The notes under the pieces are model-generated. The model saw only the letters and a list, made by a program, of their open reading frames with translations. It was not told where the DNA came from and did no database searches. Shown here piece by piece: positions 1-12,243 of a stretch of DNA of 64,000 nucleotides; the first letter of the stretch is position 1; each line of letters begins with the position of its first letter. Origin of the DNA: Candidatus Berkiella aquae (GTDB taxonomy: Bacteria > Pseudomonadota > Gammaproteobacteria > Berkiellales > Berkiellaceae); the NCBI RefSeq assembly GCF_001431295.2, contig NZ_LKAJ02000001.1, positions 496,001 to 560,000 of the forward strand, written 5' to 3'. Made by a program: the position numbers and the translations under genes.

Positions 1-50
1 AGTTCAAGAAAGAACTTGAAGAATCTGGCGCAACGGTTGAAATTAAATAA
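1..50 (+). CDS. rplL: Ribosomal protein L7/L12, C-terminal end (partial)
   Basis: Only the last 15 codons and the TAA stop at 48-50 are inside the window; the first whole codon begins at 3. The residues read FKKELEESGATVEIK, which matches the conserved end of the L7/L12 C-terminal domain (KK-LEE-GA-VE-K in the family). Its position directly before rpoB is the classical rplJL-rpoBC arrangement, which supports the call despite the short fragment. Confidence 0.9.
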   Translation, partial: FKKELEESGATVEIK

Positions 51-78
51 GACTTTTGCTCTTGATTATTTGTTTAGG

Positions 79-119
79 CTGAAGAGGAACTTCGTTCCTC
101 TTCAGTTTTCGTCGTTTTT
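79..119 (+). terminator. rplL-rpoB attenuator hairpin
   Basis: A perfect 12-bp inverted repeat (79-90 with 94-105, 3-nt loop) is followed by a T-rich stretch. It lies between rplL and rpoB, where many bacteria have a partial terminator that lowers rpoBC transcription relative to the ribosomal proteins. The structure is seen directly; partial read-through is inferred, because no other promoter for rpoB is obvious. Confidence 0.75.
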
Positions 120-145
120 AGGTGATTATTAGCTGAGGACTCCCA

Positions 146-3100
146 ATGGCATTATCCTATACCGAGAAAAAGCGACCCCGTGCTGATTTTGGCAAACGCC
201 TGAATACTTTGGAGATCCCGCCACTTCTTGATATACAGCTTACTTCGTATAAGCAAAACTTTTTGCAAGAAGATGTTCCGGTTGAACAACGCAAAGATAT
301 CGGCTTGCAGGCAGCGTTTAATTCTGTTTTTCCGATTACCAGTTTTTCTGGAAATGCACAGCTGGAGTTTGTTTGCTATCGCTTGGGAACCCCCACATTT
401 GACGTGAAAGAATGCCAACAACGTGGCTTAACCTACGCTACGCCATTGCGGGTATTGGTTCGATTAGTATTATTTGATAAAGAAGCTTCTGGCGATACCA
501 AAAAAGTAAAAGATATTAGAGAACAAGAAGTTTACATGGGCGAAATCCCGCTCATGACTCCTAACGGTACTTTTGTGATCAATGGCACTGAACGTGTTAT
601 CGTTTCTCAGTTACATCGATCCCCTGGTGTGTTTTTTGATCATGATAAAGGAAAAACCCACTCATCCGGCAAATTGCTGTATTCAGCGCGTATTATTCCT
701 TATCGTGGTTCATGGTTAGATATCGAATTCGATCCTAAAGATTGCATTTTTGTACGAATCGATCGTCGTCGCAAAATTCCTGCCACCATCTTGTTGCGTG
801 GTTTAGGTTACAGTGCGCAAGAAATTTTAGAAATATTCTTTGAAACGAATGAATATCAAATTGAAAAAGGTGATTTCATTCTGAATTTAGTCCCTGCACG
901 TTTACGTGGCGAAACCGCTATGTTTGATATACGTGACAAAAAGGGCAATGTGATTGTCGAAGAAGGCCGCCGTATTACCGCGCGTCATATCCGACAAATG
1001 GAAGAAGGTGACGTCAAACAATTACGTACACCTCGTGAATATCTTTATGGCAAAGCACTTGCTAAAGATATTATCGATACAGAAACAGGTGAGATTATTG
1101 CTGCAGCAAATGCTGAAATCACACCTGAATTGTTAGAAGCTTTTATTAAAGCAAGCATCTCTTCATTCTCAATACTTTACACGAATGATTTGGATCATGG
1201 TCCGTACATTTCTGATACATTGCGTATCGACCCAACGAAATCTCAATTAGAAGCTTTAGTTGAAATTTATCGTATGATGCGCCCAGGCGAACCTCCTACC
1301 AAAGAAGCGGCGGAAACCTTATTCGAAAATCTATTCTTTGCAGCTGATCGCTACGATCTTTCTGCGGTTGGTCGAATGAAATTTAACCGACGTGTTGGCC
1401 GTAAAGAGATCATTGGTGAAGGCGTTTTATCCAAAGACGATATTATTGCTGTTATCCGAACACTCATTGATATCCGTGATGGACGAGGCGAAGTGGATGA
1501 TATCGATCATCTTGGTAATCGTCGTGTTCGTAGCGTCGGTGAAATGGCAGAAAATCAATTCCGCGTTGGTCTTGTGCGAGTTGAGCGCGCAGTTAAAGAG
1601 CGTTTAAGCGTCGCTGAATCAGATGGTTTAATGCCCCAAGATTTAATTAATGCAAAACCTGTTTCTGCCGCAATTAAAGAATTTTTTGGTTCATCGCAAT
1701 TGTCGCAATTTATGGATCAAAATAACCCACTATCAGAAGTGACGCACAAACGTCGGGTATCTGCATTAGGACCGGGTGGTTTGACTCGTGAACGAGCGGG
1801 CTTTGAAGTTCGTGACGTTCACCCAACACATTATGGTCGTGTATGCCCAATTGAAACGCCTGAAGGTCCAAACATTGGTTTGATCAACTCTTTGGCGGTA
1901 TATGCTCGAACCAACGAATATGGTTTCTTAGAAAGCCCATATCGTAAAGTCGTTGATGGCAGAGTAACGGATGAAGTTGAATTCTTGTCAGCAATTGAAG
2001 AAGGCGATTACGTCATTGCGCAGGCAAATGCGACAACGAACGAAAAGCGTGAATTGCTTGATGATTTAGTACCTTGCCGTCATAAAAACGAATTCACTTT
2101 CACAACAAAAGAACGCGTACAGTTTATGGACGTTTCGCCTAAACAAATCGTGTCAGTAGCGGCTTCCTTAATTCCGTTCCTTGAACATGACGATGCGAAC
2201 CGCGCCTTGATGGGCTCGAACATGCAACGTCAAGCAGTACCTACCCTAAAAGCTGAAAAGCCTTTAGTGGGTACAGGGATGGAACGTACCGTTGCAACCG
2301 ATTCTGGAGTTACCGTTGTTGCTAAACGTGGCGGGATTGTGGATTCTGTTGATGCAGGCCGTGTGGTTATTCGTGTAAACGATGACGAAACACTGGAAGA
2401 TGAAGCGGGCGTTGATATCTACAATTTAACGAAATATACCCGTTCAAACCAAAATACCTGTATTAATCAAGAGCCTTTGATTAACCAAGGTGACAGAGTC
2501 TCTGCTGGTGACGTATTGGCAGATGGTCCTTCTACTGATATGGGTGAATTAGCACTGGGGCAAAACTTGCTCGTGGCATTCATGCCATGGAATGGTTACA
2601 ACTTTGAGGATTCCATTCTCATCAGTGAACGTGTTGTGCAAGAAGATAGATTCACAACCATTCATATCGAAGAATTAACTTGTGTAGCTCGCGATACCAA
2701 ATTAGGACCAGAAGAAATCACTTCCGATATTCCGAATGTGGGCGAAAGCGCACTTTCTAAACTGGATGAGTCCGGTATTGTTTACATCGGTGCAGAAGTA
2801 GAAGCGGGTGATATTCTGGTAGGTAAAGTGACACCTAAAGGTGAAACACAGCTTACCCCTGAAGAAAAACTCTTAAGAGCTATCTTCGGTGAAAAAGCTT
2901 CTGACGTAAAAGATACTTCTTTGCGTGTTCCTACCGGTATGAACGGTACGGTTATTGATGTTCAAGTCTTTACACGTGATGGCGTCGAAAAAGATGCGCG
3001 TGCGTTACAAATTGAAAAAACAGAATTTGAGCGCATCAAGAAAGACTTGGAAGATGAATTCCGTATTCGTGAAGGTGATATTTATCAACGCGTTGAAAAA

Positions 3101-4231
3101 ATGTTGATTGGTAAAGTTGCCGAAGGTGGTCCTGCAGGCTTAAAAGCGGGTGACAGCATCACACAAGAGTACCTTGCAAAATTAGCGCATGAAAAATGGT
3201 TTGAAATTCGCTTAAAAGACGATAAAGCAAACCAAAAGTTGGAAGCGGCTAATGAGCGTATTAAAGCTTTACGTGAAGATTATGAACAACGTCGCGATGA
3301 AAAACGCACGAAGTTACAACAAGGTGATGATTTAGCACCTGGTGTGTTAAAAATTGCCAAAGTGTACTTGGCGGTTAAACGTCGCATTCAGCCTGGCGAT
3401 AAAATGGCGGGTCGACATGGTAACAAAGGTGTGATTTCAACCATTGTTCCTGTTGAAGATATGCCTTATCTAGAAGATGGTACGCCAGTTGATATCGTAT
3501 TGAATCCATTAGGTGTTCCTTCTCGTATGAACGTCGGTCAGGTCCTAGAAACCCACTTAGGTTGGGCAGCCAAAGGCCTTGGGCTCAAGATCGGTAAGAT
3601 GTTAGATGAAAAACGCGCATTAAATGATGTTAGAACTTTCTTGCAGTCAGTTTATAGCATGGGTGGTCAAAAAATTGATTTCCAACAATTTACTGATGAA
3701 GAACTAACAGAAATGAGCGGGAATCTGCGTCATGGTATTCCGATGGCGACACCCGTATTTGATGGTGCGAGTGAAGGTGAAATTAAGTCATTGTTGAAGA
3801 TGGCGGATTTACCAGAAAGTGGCCAAACAACGTTATACGATGGCCGTACCGGTGAAGCCTTTGATCGTCCTGTGACGGTTGGTTACATGTACATGCTCAA
3901 GTTAAACCATTTGGTTGATGACAAGATGCATGCTCGTTCAACCGGTTCTTACAGCTTAGTAACCCAACAGCCACTAGGTGGTAAAGCACAATTTGGTGGT
4001 CAGCGTTTCGGTGAGATGGAAGTGTGGGCCTTAGAAGCATATGGCGCAGCTTACACCTTGCAAGAAATGTTAACGGTTAAATCCGATGACGTGGCAGGTC
4101 GTACCAAGATGTATAAAAACATTGTTGATGGCGATCATCGTATGGAACCTGGTATGCCGGAATCTTTCAACGTATTGGTGAAAGAAATCCGTTCCTTGGG
4201 TATCAATATGGAACTCGAACACGAAAATTGA
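146..4231 (+). CDS. rpoB: DNA-directed RNA polymerase subunit beta
   Basis: Full-length beta subunit of 1361 residues, slightly longer than the E. coli protein, part of the catalytic core of RNA polymerase. The rifampicin-binding region lies around residues 513-550 ([15 protein letters not shown] and [10 protein letters not shown]) and carries the residues usual in sensitive enzymes. The active-site segment [10 protein letters not shown] is near residue 1085, and the protein ends in the conserved [10 protein letters not shown]. The ATG at 146 follows a GAGG-type ribosome-binding site. It is cotranscribed with upstream rplL through the attenuator and with rpoC downstream. Confidence 0.98.
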   Translation: MALSYTEKKRPRADFGKRLNTLEIPPLLDIQLTSYKQNFLQEDVPVEQRKDIGLQAAFNSVFPITSFSGNAQLEFVCYRLGTPTFDVKECQQRGLTYATPLRVLVRLVLFDKEASGDTKKVKDIREQEVYMGEIPLMTPNGTFVINGTERVIVSQLHRSPGVFFDHDKGKTHSSGKLLYSARIIPYRGSWLDIEFDPKDCIFVRIDRRRKIPATILLRGLGYSAQEILEIFFETNEYQIEKGDFILNLVPARLRGETAMFDIRDKKGNVIVEEGRRITARHIRQMEEGDVKQLRTPREYLYGKALAKDIIDTETGEIIAAANAEITPELLEAFIKASISSFSILYTNDLDHGPYISDTLRIDPTKSQLEALVEIYRMMRPGEPPTKEAAETLFENLFFAADRYDLSAVGRMKFNRRVGRKEIIGEGVLSKDDIIAVIRTLIDIRDGRGEVDDIDHLGNRRVRSVGEMAENQFRVGLVRVERAVKERLSVAESDGLMPQDLINAKPVSAAIKEFFGSSQLSQFMDQNNPLSEVTHKRRVSALGPGGLTRERAGFEVRDVHPTHYGRVCPIETPEGPNIGLINSLAVYARTNEYGFLESPYRKVVDGRVTDEVEFLSAIEEGDYVIAQANATTNEKRELLDDLVPCRHKNEFTFTTKERVQFMDVSPKQIVSVAASLIPFLEHDDANRALMGSNMQRQAVPTLKAEKPLVGTGMERTVATDSGVTVVAKRGGIVDSVDAGRVVIRVNDDETLEDEAGVDIYNLTKYTRSNQNTCINQEPLINQGDRVSAGDVLADGPSTDMGELALGQNLLVAFMPWNGYNFEDSILISERVVQEDRFTTIHIEELTCVARDTKLGPEEITSDIPNVGESALSKLDESGIVYIGAEVEAGDILVGKVTPKGETQLTPEEKLLRAIFGEKASDVKDTSLRVPTGMNGTVIDVQVFTRDGVEKDARALQIEKTEFERIKKDLEDEFRIREGDIYQRVEKMLIGKVAEGGPAGLKAGDSITQEYLAKLAHEKWFEIRLKDDKANQKLEAANERIKALREDYEQRRDEKRTKLQQGDDLAPGVLKIAKVYLAVKRRIQPGDKMAGRHGNKGVISTIVPVEDMPYLEDGTPVDIVLNPLGVPSRMNVGQVLETHLGWAAKGLGLKIGKMLDEKRALNDVRTFLQSVYSMGGQKIDFQQFTDEELTEMSGNLRHGIPMATPVFDGASEGEIKSLLKMADLPESGQTTLYDGRTGEAFDRPVTVGYMYMLKLNHLVDDKMHARSTGSYSLVTQQPLGGKAQFGGQRFGEMEVWALEAYGAAYTLQEMLTVKSDDVAGRTKMYKNIVDGDHRMEPGMPESFNVLVKEIRSLGINMELEHEN

Positions 4232-4254
4232 TTCTGTATCCGTAATACCTAAGC

Positions 4255-4287
4255 TTTCTCGAATCCGCTCTATGCGGGTTCGAGAAA
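4255..4287 (+). other. Hairpin in the rpoB-rpoC spacer
   Basis: A 14-bp stem (4255-4268 with 4274-4287, one G-U pair, 5-nt loop) fills the 103-bp gap between rpoB and rpoC. No T-run follows, so it is not a normal intrinsic terminator. An RNA processing or stability element is more likely, but that role is inferred. Confidence 0.6.
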
Positions 4288-4334
4288 ACGAATAGCGTTA
4301 AAGAATTTGCATCCATTGATATGGAGAGAGAACC

Positions 4335-7300
4335 TTGAGAGATTTACTTTCTATCATACGCCAACAAACGAAAGGTCACGATTTTGATAGGGTCGCGGTT
4401 GGCCTTGCTCCACCGGAATTGATCCTCTCTTGGTCTTATGGTGAGGTGAAAAAGCCTGAAACCATTAACTACCGTACCTTCAAACCAGAAAGAGATGGTT
4501 TGTTTTGTGCCAAAATATTTGGTCCCGTTAAAGACTATGAATGCTTATGTGGCAAATATAAGCGCCTCAAGCATCGTGGTGTTATTTGTGAAAAATGCGG
4601 TGTGGAAGTCACCTTGGCAAAAGTACGTCGTGAACGTATGGGCCACGTTGAACTTGCAAGCCCTGTCGCGCATATCTGGTTTTTAAAATCTTTGCCATCT
4701 CGTATTGGCTTGCTGCTGGATATGACACTGCGTGATATTGAACGCATTCTCTATTTTGAAGCGTATGTCGTCATTGATCCAGGCATGACCCCTCTAGAAA
4801 AAGGTCAATTGCTCTCTGAAGAAGCCTATCTGGATTCTATTGAACAATATGGTGATGAGTTTGATGCGCGCATGGGTGCAGAAGCAGTAAAAGAACTGCT
4901 AAAGCGCATTGATTTGAAAACCGAAGCTGAAACCATTCGTGAAGAAATTCCAACCACCAATTCCGAAACGAAATCCAAGAAATTGGCTAAACGTCTTAAA
5001 TTGGTTGAAGCGTTCTTGGATTCCGGCAATAAGCCTGAATGGATGATTATGACGGTATTACCCGTCTTGCCACCCGATTTGCGGCCTTTAGTACCGTTAG
5101 ATGGTGGACGTTTTGCAACATCTGATTTGAACGATCTCTATCGTCGAGTCATTAACCGTAATAATCGCTTGAAACGTCTGTTAGATCTCAATGCTCCCGA
5201 TATTATTGTGCGCAACGAGAAGCGTATGCTCCAAGAAGCGGTTGATGCGTTATTGGATAACGGTCGTCGTGGTCGAGCCATTACTGGTTCTAATAAACGT
5301 CCTTTAAAATCCTTAGCGGATATGATTAAAGGTAAACAAGGTCGATTCCGTCAAAACCTTTTAGGTAAACGTGTTGACTACTCAGGCCGTTCGGTAATCG
5401 TTGTGGGTCCTACCTTACGATTACATCAATGCGGCTTGCCGAAAAAAATGGCTTTAGAATTATTTAAACCATTTATTTTTAGCAAACTTGAATTAAGAGG
5501 CTTGGCAACAACCATTAAAGCTGCCAAGAAAATGGTAGAACGAGAAGGTCCAGAAGTTTGGGATATCTTAGAAGAAGTGATTCGAGAGCATCCTGTTCTG
5601 TTAAACCGCGCACCTACCTTGCACCGTTTGGGTATTCAAGCATTTGAACCCGTGTTAATTGAAGGTAAAGCAATTCAATTACACCCGTTAGTGTGTGCTG
5701 CATATAACGCGGACTTTGACGGTGACCAAATGGCCGTGCACGTGCCATTAACCATTGAAGCACAATTAGAAGCACGTGCTTTAATGATGTCGACGAATAA
5801 CGTACTGTCACCTGCGAATGGTGAGCCTATCATTGTTCCTTCTCAGGACGTGGTATTAGGGCTTTACTATGTGACCCGCGAAAAAGTGAATGCCAAAGGC
5901 GAAGGAATGGTCTTTAGTGACGTTGCTGAAGTTCATCGCGCTTATTCTGCTAAAGCCGTTGATTTGCATGCAAAAATTCGTGTTCGTGTGGATGTTGAGA
6001 ACACTGGCGAAAGTGCAAACAATAAGAAGCTTGTTGAATCCACCGTCGGGCGTGCATTGCTATCGGAACTATTACCTATTGGAATGCCATTTGCATTAGT
6101 GAATCAAACCCTAACGAAGAAAGCCATTTCTCGTTTAGTTAACCAGTGCTACCGTCAAGTTGGCTTAAAAGACACGGTTATTTTTGCCGATCAGCTTATG
6201 TATTTTGGTTTCCGTTATGCCACGATTTCAGGCTGTTCTATCGGTATTAACGATTTAGTGATTCCAAAAGCGAAAAGCGGCATCGTTGATCGCGCTGAAG
6301 AAGAAGTAAAAGAAATTGAGTCACAATATAGCTCCGGCTTAGTGACCCATGGTGAGCGTTACAATAAAGTTATCGATATTTGGTCACGCGCTAACGATCA
6401 AGTTGCGAAAGCGATGATGGACGAAATCTCTACTGAGAACGTTGAAGACGCAAAAGGTGTTGAAGTTGCGCAAGAATCATTCAACTCTGTCTACATGATG
6501 GCTGATTCAGGCGCTCGTGGTAGCCCTGCTCAGATCCGTCAGTTGGCTGGTATGCGTGGTTTGATGGCAAAACCAGACGGCTCGATCATTGAGACCCCAA
6601 TTACGGCGAATTTCCGTGAAGGGTTGAACGTATTGCAGTACTTTATTTCGACCCACGGTGCTCGTAAAGGTTTGGCCGATACGGCGCTTAAAACCGCTAA
6701 CTCTGGTTACTTAACCCGACGTTTAGTTGACGTCGCACAAGATGTGGTGATCACCGAGCATGATTGTGGTGCTACTGATGGTCTGGTGATGATGCCACAC
6801 ATTGAGGGTGGTGACGTGGTTGAGCCATTACGCGAACGTGTATTGGGTCGTACCGTTATCTCTCCTGTACTCAAGCCAGGTACCAATGACATTCTGGTTC
6901 CATCAGGCACGGTATTAGATGAAAAATGGGTTGAAACACTTGAGCAAAATACCGTTGATAAGGTACTCGTTCGTTCGCCTATTACCTGTGAATCTCGTCA
7001 TGGTGTTTGCGCAATGTGCTATGGCCGTGACTTAGCTCGAGGCCATTTAGTCAATAGCGGTGAAGCTGTTGGGGTTATCGCAGCGCAGTCAATTGGTGAG
7101 CCGGGTACACAGTTAACCATGCGTACCTTCCACATCGGGGGTGCAGCGTCCAGAGCCACCGCTGAAAATAGCGTGTTAGTGAAATCGAATGGTACAGTCA
7201 AGTTACATAACTTGAAGATTATTAAAAATGATAGTGGTAACTATGTGACGGTTTCTCGTTCTGGTGAACTGTCTGTCATGGACGAACACGGTCGTGATCG

Positions 7301-8546
7301 TGAACGTTATAAATTGCCTTATGGTGCGGTATTAACCATTGCCGATGGTGATAAAGTACAAAGTGGTCAAACCGTTGCTAACTGGGACCCGCATACCCAT
7401 CCGATCATTACTGAAGTTGCCGGTTTCATTAACTTTGTCGACATGGTTGATGGCGTAACAATGCATCGTCAAACCGATGAATTGACTGGTCTATCTAGCA
7501 TTGTGATTTCTGACGCAAAACAATACCGTTCGAGCTCGGGTAAAGAATTGCGTCCGATGTTGAAATTAGTGGATGAAAATGGAGAAGATCTTTGCTTGGC
7601 AGGAACCAGTTTGCCAGCACATTACTTCTTGTCTGCTAACGCAATTGCCAATGTTGAAGACGGACAACAAATTAAAGTGGGTGACGTTTTAGCGAGAATT
7701 CCACAAGAAACCTCTAAAACCCGCGACATTACCGGTGGTTTGCCCCGAGTGGCCGACCTCTTTGAAGCACGTAAACCTAAAGAGCCTGCTATCTTGGCAG
7801 AGATCTCAGGTATTGTGAGCTTTGGTAAAGAAACAAAAGGTAAACGAAGACTGGTCATTACCTCACAAGAAGGTGGTGAATCACACGAAGAACTTATTCC
7901 TAAATGGCGTCATGTTGGCGTGTTTGAAGGGGAATACGTTGAGCGTGGGGAAGTCATCGCAGATGGCCCTAATAACCCGCATGATATCCTGCGCTTATTA
8001 GGCGTGGGGGCGCTTGCGAACTACATCGTTAATGAAGTGCAAGATGTTTATCGCTTACAAGGTGTAAATATTAACGATAAGCACATCGAAACGATTGTTC
8101 GTCAAATGCTGCGCAAAGTGGTGATTAGCGATCCAGGCGATACACGCTTCTTAAAAGGTGAGCAAGCTGAGGTTTACCGTGTTAACGATGTAAACAAAGA
8201 GATGATTGCCAAGGGCAAGATGGTTGCTCGTATAGAGCCCATGTTGTTAGGTATCACCAAAGCGTCGTTAGCAACAGAATCGTTCATTTCTGCGGCATCT
8301 TTCCAAGAAACGACCCGCGTTTTAACAGAGGCTGCGGTCAGTGGTAAAAAAGATGAGTTGCGCGGACTGAAAGAAAACGTTATTGTTGGCCGACTAATTC
8401 CCGCAGGTACTGGGTTAGCTAGCCACCTGCAGCGTCGTAAAGAGCAACAAGCACTTGCTCGTGGTGCACTGGGGCAAAAGAGCACAGTGACAGCAAGTGA
8501 TGTAGAACACGCACTAAGTGAGATGCTAAATTCATCTACATCTTAG
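4335..8546 (+). CDS. rpoC: DNA-directed RNA polymerase subunit beta'
   Basis: Full-length beta' subunit of 1403 residues. The N-terminal zinc-binding cysteines are C70, C72, C85 and C88. The catalytic Mg-binding motif NADFDGDQ is near residue 460, and a second cysteine cluster ([11 protein letters not shown]) follows in the C-terminal half. Translation must start at the TTG at 4335: the upstream ATG at 4321 runs into a stop after five codons, while the TTG gives the conserved RDLL N-terminus and follows a GGAGAG ribosome-binding site. Confidence 0.97.
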   Translation: MRDLLSIIRQQTKGHDFDRVAVGLAPPELILSWSYGEVKKPETINYRTFKPERDGLFCAKIFGPVKDYECLCGKYKRLKHRGVICEKCGVEVTLAKVRRERMGHVELASPVAHIWFLKSLPSRIGLLLDMTLRDIERILYFEAYVVIDPGMTPLEKGQLLSEEAYLDSIEQYGDEFDARMGAEAVKELLKRIDLKTEAETIREEIPTTNSETKSKKLAKRLKLVEAFLDSGNKPEWMIMTVLPVLPPDLRPLVPLDGGRFATSDLNDLYRRVINRNNRLKRLLDLNAPDIIVRNEKRMLQEAVDALLDNGRRGRAITGSNKRPLKSLADMIKGKQGRFRQNLLGKRVDYSGRSVIVVGPTLRLHQCGLPKKMALELFKPFIFSKLELRGLATTIKAAKKMVEREGPEVWDILEEVIREHPVLLNRAPTLHRLGIQAFEPVLIEGKAIQLHPLVCAAYNADFDGDQMAVHVPLTIEAQLEARALMMSTNNVLSPANGEPIIVPSQDVVLGLYYVTREKVNAKGEGMVFSDVAEVHRAYSAKAVDLHAKIRVRVDVENTGESANNKKLVESTVGRALLSELLPIGMPFALVNQTLTKKAISRLVNQCYRQVGLKDTVIFADQLMYFGFRYATISGCSIGINDLVIPKAKSGIVDRAEEEVKEIESQYSSGLVTHGERYNKVIDIWSRANDQVAKAMMDEISTENVEDAKGVEVAQESFNSVYMMADSGARGSPAQIRQLAGMRGLMAKPDGSIIETPITANFREGLNVLQYFISTHGARKGLADTALKTANSGYLTRRLVDVAQDVVITEHDCGATDGLVMMPHIEGGDVVEPLRERVLGRTVISPVLKPGTNDILVPSGTVLDEKWVETLEQNTVDKVLVRSPITCESRHGVCAMCYGRDLARGHLVNSGEAVGVIAAQSIGEPGTQLTMRTFHIGGAASRATAENSVLVKSNGTVKLHNLKIIKNDSGNYVTVSRSGELSVMDEHGRDRERYKLPYGAVLTIADGDKVQSGQTVANWDPHTHPIITEVAGFINFVDMVDGVTMHRQTDELTGLSSIVISDAKQYRSSSGKELRPMLKLVDENGEDLCLAGTSLPAHYFLSANAIANVEDGQQIKVGDVLARIPQETSKTRDITGGLPRVADLFEARKPKEPAILAEISGIVSFGKETKGKRRLVITSQEGGESHEELIPKWRHVGVFEGEYVERGEVIADGPNNPHDILRLLGVGALANYIVNEVQDVYRLQGVNINDKHIETIVRQMLRKVVISDPGDTRFLKGEQAEVYRVNDVNKEMIAKGKMVARIEPMLLGITKASLATESFISAASFQETTRVLTEAAVSGKKDELRGLKENVIVGRLIPAGTGLASHLQRRKEQQALARGALGQKSTVTASDVEHALSEMLNSSTS

Positions 8547-8558
8547 TCGAATGACTAA

Positions 8559-8581
8559 AGGGCTGATTAAGTATCAGCCCT
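8559..8581 (+). other. Hairpin after rpoC
   Basis: An 8-bp inverted repeat (8559-8566 with 8574-8581) starts 12 bases after the rpoC stop. It is followed by an A-run rather than a T-run, so it is not a standard intrinsic terminator. It may protect the rpoC transcript end or act with Rho. Confidence 0.4.
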
Positions 8582-8688
8582 CATAAAAAAATGGGCCCCA
8601 TACAATTTAAGGGGTGGCCCTAAAGGATAAAGGACATCGCTCTACAAGGGGCTTGCCCGGCATAGCTTACAAAGTAAGCGAAGACGGG

Positions 8689-8717
8689 TTGACAGAATGT
8701 CTTAATGCATTTAGCAT
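8689..8717 (+). promoter_or_regulatory. Promoter of the str operon
   Basis: A perfect -35 box TTGACA (8689-8694) is separated by exactly 17 bases from TAGCAT (8712-8717) as -10 box, about 90 bases before rpsL. The surrounding 260-bp gap after rpoC has no gene, so this is the likely start of transcription for rpsL-rpsG-fusA and possibly the S10 operon. Confidence 0.7.
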
Positions 8718-8806
8718 CACGCTTCTCAAATGGGCAAGCGGGATGCTTTTTGCCCTTTTTGTTTGAGTAAAAATTGCAATTTTTATTGAGGAGTGTCACG
8801 CGCGTT

Positions 8807-9187
8807 ATGGCAACCGTGAATCAGCTGGTCCGTAAAGGACGTCGCTCAGTCAAAAGAAAATCAAAAAGCCCGGCGTTAATGTCATGCCCACTTCGTCGTG
8901 GCGTATGCACAAGGGTTTACACTGTAACCCCTAAAAAGCCTAACTCGGCATTACGTAAAGTATGTCGTGTTAAGTTAACAAACGGCTACGAAGTTACTGT
9001 CTATATCGGTGGTGAAGGACATAACTTACAAGAGCACTCAGTCGTATTAATCCGCGGTGGTCGTGTAAAAGACTTACCAGGTGTGAGATATCACGTCGTG
9101 CGCGGTAGTTTGGATACTGCAGGTGTGAATAATCGTAAGCAAGGTCGCTCGAAGTACGGTACAAAGCGTCCTAAACAAGCTGCATAG
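8807..9187 (+). CDS. rpsL: 30S ribosomal protein S12
   Basis: Protein of 126 residues in the decoding centre of the small subunit. The start is set at the ATG at 8807 ([11 protein letters not shown]), as in other S12 proteins; an upstream in-frame extension to 8774 is not conserved. The ribosome-binding site GAGGAG lies 13 bases upstream, rather far. The streptomycin-determining segments [11 protein letters not shown] and [13 protein letters not shown] carry wild-type lysines, so no target-site resistance is predicted. Confidence 0.97.
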   Translation: MATVNQLVRKGRRSVKRKSKSPALMSCPLRRGVCTRVYTVTPKKPNSALRKVCRVKLTNGYEVTVYIGGEGHNLQEHSVVLIRGGRVKDLPGVRYHVVRGSLDTAGVNNRKQGRSKYGTKRPKQAA

Positions 9188-9217
9188 TTCATAACTTGGT
9201 TGTAGGAAAATTAGATC

Positions 9218-9706
9218 ATGCCAAGAAGAAGAGTCGTTACCAAACGTAAAACGCTACCGGATCCAGTTTATGGAAGCGAGTTAGCTGCTAAATTTATTAA
9301 CCATCTTATGCAAGATGGTAAAAAATCAATCGCAGAAAAAAGCTTATATGGTGCTTTAGAAATTATCCGTGACCGCGGTAATAAAGATCCTATCGAGCTA
9401 TTCAAACGCGCTGTTGAGAACGTACGCCCAACGGTTGAAGTTAAATCTCGCCGTGTTGGTGGTGCGACTTACCAGATTCCTGTTGAAGTCAGACCATCCC
9501 GTAGTACGGCATTAGCAATGCGTTGGATTGTTGATTATTCCCGTAAACGCGGTGAAAAAGGAATGACAGCACGTTTAGCAGCTGAAATTTTGGATGCTGC
9601 TGATGAAGAAGGCGGTAGTCGAGGTAAAGGCGGCGCGGTGAAGAAGCGAGAAGATACTCACCGTATGGCTGAAGCGAACAAAGCATTTTCACATTTCCGT
9701 TGGTAA
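9218..9706 (+). CDS. rpsG: 30S ribosomal protein S7
   Basis: Protein of 162 residues, the assembly initiator of the 30S head. It shows the family N-terminus PRRRVV and the conserved [19 protein letters not shown] segment. It lies 30 bases after rpsL and 21 bases before fusA, as in the usual str operon, and is a few residues longer at the N-terminus than typical. Confidence 0.97.
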   Translation: MPRRRVVTKRKTLPDPVYGSELAAKFINHLMQDGKKSIAEKSLYGALEIIRDRGNKDPIELFKRAVENVRPTVEVKSRRVGGATYQIPVEVRPSRSTALAMRWIVDYSRKRGEKGMTARLAAEILDAADEEGGSRGKGGAVKKREDTHRMAEANKAFSHFRW

Positions 9707-9727
9707 AAAAGCCCTAGGAGCAAAAAC

Positions 9728-11830
9728 GTGGCGCGTAAGACACCTTTACAACACGTTCGAAATATCGGGATTATGGCACATATTGATGCCGGTAAAACCA
9801 CGACAACTGAACGAGTCCTGTTCTATACGGGCGTTTCACATAAGATTGGTGAAGTTCATGATGGCGCAGCTGTTATGGATTACATGGAACAAGAACAAGA
9901 ACGTGGTATTACCATCACATCAGCAGCAACAACCTGCTTCTGGAGAGGGATGGCACAGAACTTCCCTGAACATCGTATCAACATTATTGATACCCCAGGA
10001 CACGTTGATTTTACTATCGAAGTAGAGCGTTCATTGCGCGTACTTGATGGTGCTTGTGGTGTATTTTGTGCAGTTGGTGGTGTAGAACCCCAATCTGAAA
10101 CCGTATGGCGTCAAGCAAATAAATACAAAGTACCTCGCATTGCGTTTGTTAATAAAATGGATCGTGCTGGTGCAGATTTCTTACGTGTCGTGAAACAGAT
10201 GCGTGAACGTTTAGGTGCCAACGCAGTTCCTATCCAGTTAAACATTGGCGCAGAAGAAAATTTCGAAGGCGTTGTCGATCTTGTCAAAATGAAAGCAATC
10301 ATTTGGGATGACAAAACTGAAGGTACACGCTTTGAAGAGCATGATATTCCTGAGAATATCAAAGATAAATGCCAAGAAATGCGCGAAAACATGGTTGAAG
10401 CTGCTGCAGAAGCCAGTGAAGAATTGATGGAAAAATACCTAAGCGAAGGTGATTTATCCAGCGAAGATATCTATTTCGGCTTGCGTACACGTACGATTGC
10501 AAATGAAATCGTGCCCGTTCTTTGTGGTTCAGCGTTTAAGAACAAAGGCGTGCAAGCGATGCTTGATGCGGTTGTTCAATTTTTGCCTTCACCAGCAGAC
10601 ATTCCTGATGTTGTTGGTACAGAAGATGAATCATCTGAAAAGCACATTACGCGTGCTGCTTCTGATGATGCCCCATTCTCTGCTTATGCATTTAAAATTA
10701 TCAACGATCCATTTGTTGGTACTTTAACCTTCTTCCGTGTTTATTCCGGAACGTTAGAAGCAGGTACGACCATTTTAAATTCGTTGAAAGACAAAAAAGA
10801 ACGATTTGGTCGAATTCTGCAAATGCATGCTAACTCACGCGAAGAAATTAAAGAGGTTCGCGCAGGTGATATTGCTGCCGTTGTGGGTCTAAAACATACC
10901 ACCACAGGTGATACTCTCACCGATCCTGAGAATGTGATTGTTTTAGAAAAAATGATATTCCCAGAACCCGTTATTAACGTTGCGATTGAACCTAAAACCA
11001 AAGCCGATCAAGAAAAAATGGGTATCGCATTGGGTCGCTTGGCAAAAGAAGATCCTTCAATGCGTGTATTTACGGATGAAGAGTCCGGTCAAACCATCTT
11101 GGCAGGTCAAGGTGAATTGCATTTAGAAATTTTGGTTGATCGTCTAAAGCGGGAATTTTCAGTAGAAGCCAACGTGGGTAACCCACAAGTAGCTTACCGT
11201 GAAAGCATCACCGCTAGTGTGGAACAAGAAGGTAAATTCATTCGTCAGTCAGGTGGTCGTGGTCAATACGGTCATGTTTGGATCCGTTTGGCACCTAACG
11301 AACCTGGTAAAGGTTTTGAGTTTGTTGATGAAATCAAAGGTGGTGCGATTCCTAAAGAATACATCCCTGCAGTTAGCAAAGGTATTGCTGAACAAATGCA
11401 GAATGGTGTGTTGGCTGGGTATCCTGTCGTTGACGTAAAGGCGACATTATTTGATGGTTCTTACCATGACGTCGACTCCAGTGAAATGGCGTTCAAGATT
11501 GCAGGTTCTATGGCCTTCAAAGAAGGTGCATTAAAAGCTAAGCCTAAATTGCTTGAACCTATCATGAAAGTAGAAGTGGTAACTCCTGAAGAGTATATGG
11601 GCGATGTGATGGGTGACCTTAACCGTCGTCGTGGTGTACTACAAGGGATGGATGATACGCCATCAGGTAAAACAGTTTCTGCAATGGTTCCTTTGTCTGA
11701 AATGTTTGGCTATGCAACTGCTTTGCGCTCAATGTCGCAAGGTCGTGCTACTTACTCCATGGAATTTGAAAAATACATGGAAGCACCAGCAAACGTTACA
11801 GAACAAGTAATTAGTAAGCAACGCGGTTAA
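9728..11830 (+). CDS. fusA: Translation elongation factor G
   Basis: GTPase of 700 residues driving translocation. The P-loop AHIDAGKTT is at residues 17-25, DTPGH near 90 and NKMD near 142; the remaining domains are complete to the end. The start is a GTG at 9728, giving the conserved N-terminus [13 protein letters not shown] after a CTAGGAG ribosome-binding site. It is followed by rpsJ after only 28 bases, with no tuf gene in between. Confidence 0.97.
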   Translation: MARKTPLQHVRNIGIMAHIDAGKTTTTERVLFYTGVSHKIGEVHDGAAVMDYMEQEQERGITITSAATTCFWRGMAQNFPEHRINIIDTPGHVDFTIEVERSLRVLDGACGVFCAVGGVEPQSETVWRQANKYKVPRIAFVNKMDRAGADFLRVVKQMRERLGANAVPIQLNIGAEENFEGVVDLVKMKAIIWDDKTEGTRFEEHDIPENIKDKCQEMRENMVEAAAEASEELMEKYLSEGDLSSEDIYFGLRTRTIANEIVPVLCGSAFKNKGVQAMLDAVVQFLPSPADIPDVVGTEDESSEKHITRAASDDAPFSAYAFKIINDPFVGTLTFFRVYSGTLEAGTTILNSLKDKKERFGRILQMHANSREEIKEVRAGDIAAVVGLKHTTTGDTLTDPENVIVLEKMIFPEPVINVAIEPKTKADQEKMGIALGRLAKEDPSMRVFTDEESGQTILAGQGELHLEILVDRLKREFSVEANVGNPQVAYRESITASVEQEGKFIRQSGGRGQYGHVWIRLAPNEPGKGFEFVDEIKGGAIPKEYIPAVSKGIAEQMQNGVLAGYPVVDVKATLFDGSYHDVDSSEMAFKIAGSMAFKEGALKAKPKLLEPIMKVEVVTPEEYMGDVMGDLNRRRGVLQGMDDTPSGKTVSAMVPLSEMFGYATALRSMSQGRATYSMEFEKYMEAPANVTEQVISKQRG

Positions 11831-11858
11831 TAAATCGCAGTTGCCCAGGAGAGAGATG

Positions 11859-12170
11859 ATGAAAGGCCAAATCATAAGAATTCGTTTAAAAGCCTTCGAT
11901 CATAAATTGATCGATAAATCGGCTAAAGAAATTGTGGAAACCGCAAAACGTACTGGTGCGCAAGTAAGAGGTCCAGTTCCAATGCCAACCCACATTGAAA
12001 AATACACCATTTTGATCTCGCCACACATTGATAGTAATGCGCGCGATCAATATGAGATCCGTACACATAATCGCCTTGTTATCATTGCTGAACCAACTGA
12101 TAAAACAGTTGATGCATTGATGAAACTCGACTTAGCAGCAGGCGTTGATGTACAGATCGCTGTTAGTTAA
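11859..12170 (+). CDS. rpsJ: 30S ribosomal protein S10
   Basis: Protein of 103 residues, the usual S10 length, with the conserved [14 protein letters not shown] start and the [12 protein letters not shown] end. Two adjacent ATGs (11856, 11859) follow the ribosome-binding site AGGAG; the second has the better 7-base spacing and gives the family length. First gene of the S10 operon and also partner of NusB in antitermination. Confidence 0.96.
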   Translation: MKGQIIRIRLKAFDHKLIDKSAKEIVETAKRTGAQVRGPVPMPTHIEKYTILISPHIDSNARDQYEIRTHNRLVIIAEPTDKTVDALMKLDLAAGVDVQIAVS

Positions 12171-12209
12171 GTTTTATTGAATTAAAGAGCAGTTTTTACA
12201 AAATTAAAT

Positions 12210-12232
12210 CCGGTACAACATTGCTTGTACGG
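12210..12232 (+). promoter_or_regulatory. Hairpin before rplC
   Basis: GTACAA at 12213-12218 pairs with TTGTAC at 12225-12230, extended by two G-C pairs around one bulged base. It sits just upstream of the GGCGGAGGG ribosome-binding site of rplC, in a 73-base rpsJ-rplC spacer, and could affect rplC translation. Only the structure is seen. Confidence 0.4.
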
Positions 12233-12243
12233 CGGAGGGAAAA

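Noticed and set aside
152-421. Open frame on the minus strand inside rpoB
   Set aside because: Antisense to a fully conserved gene, no ribosome-binding site, no recognisable protein; typical shadow frame. The same applies to the other antisense and out-of-frame stretches within rpoB, rpoC, fusA, uvrA and the ribosomal genes.
8593-8625. GGGCCCC...GGGGTGGCCC as a terminator before the str operon
   Set aside because: The pairing is only partial and no T-run follows; it was not listed as a feature.
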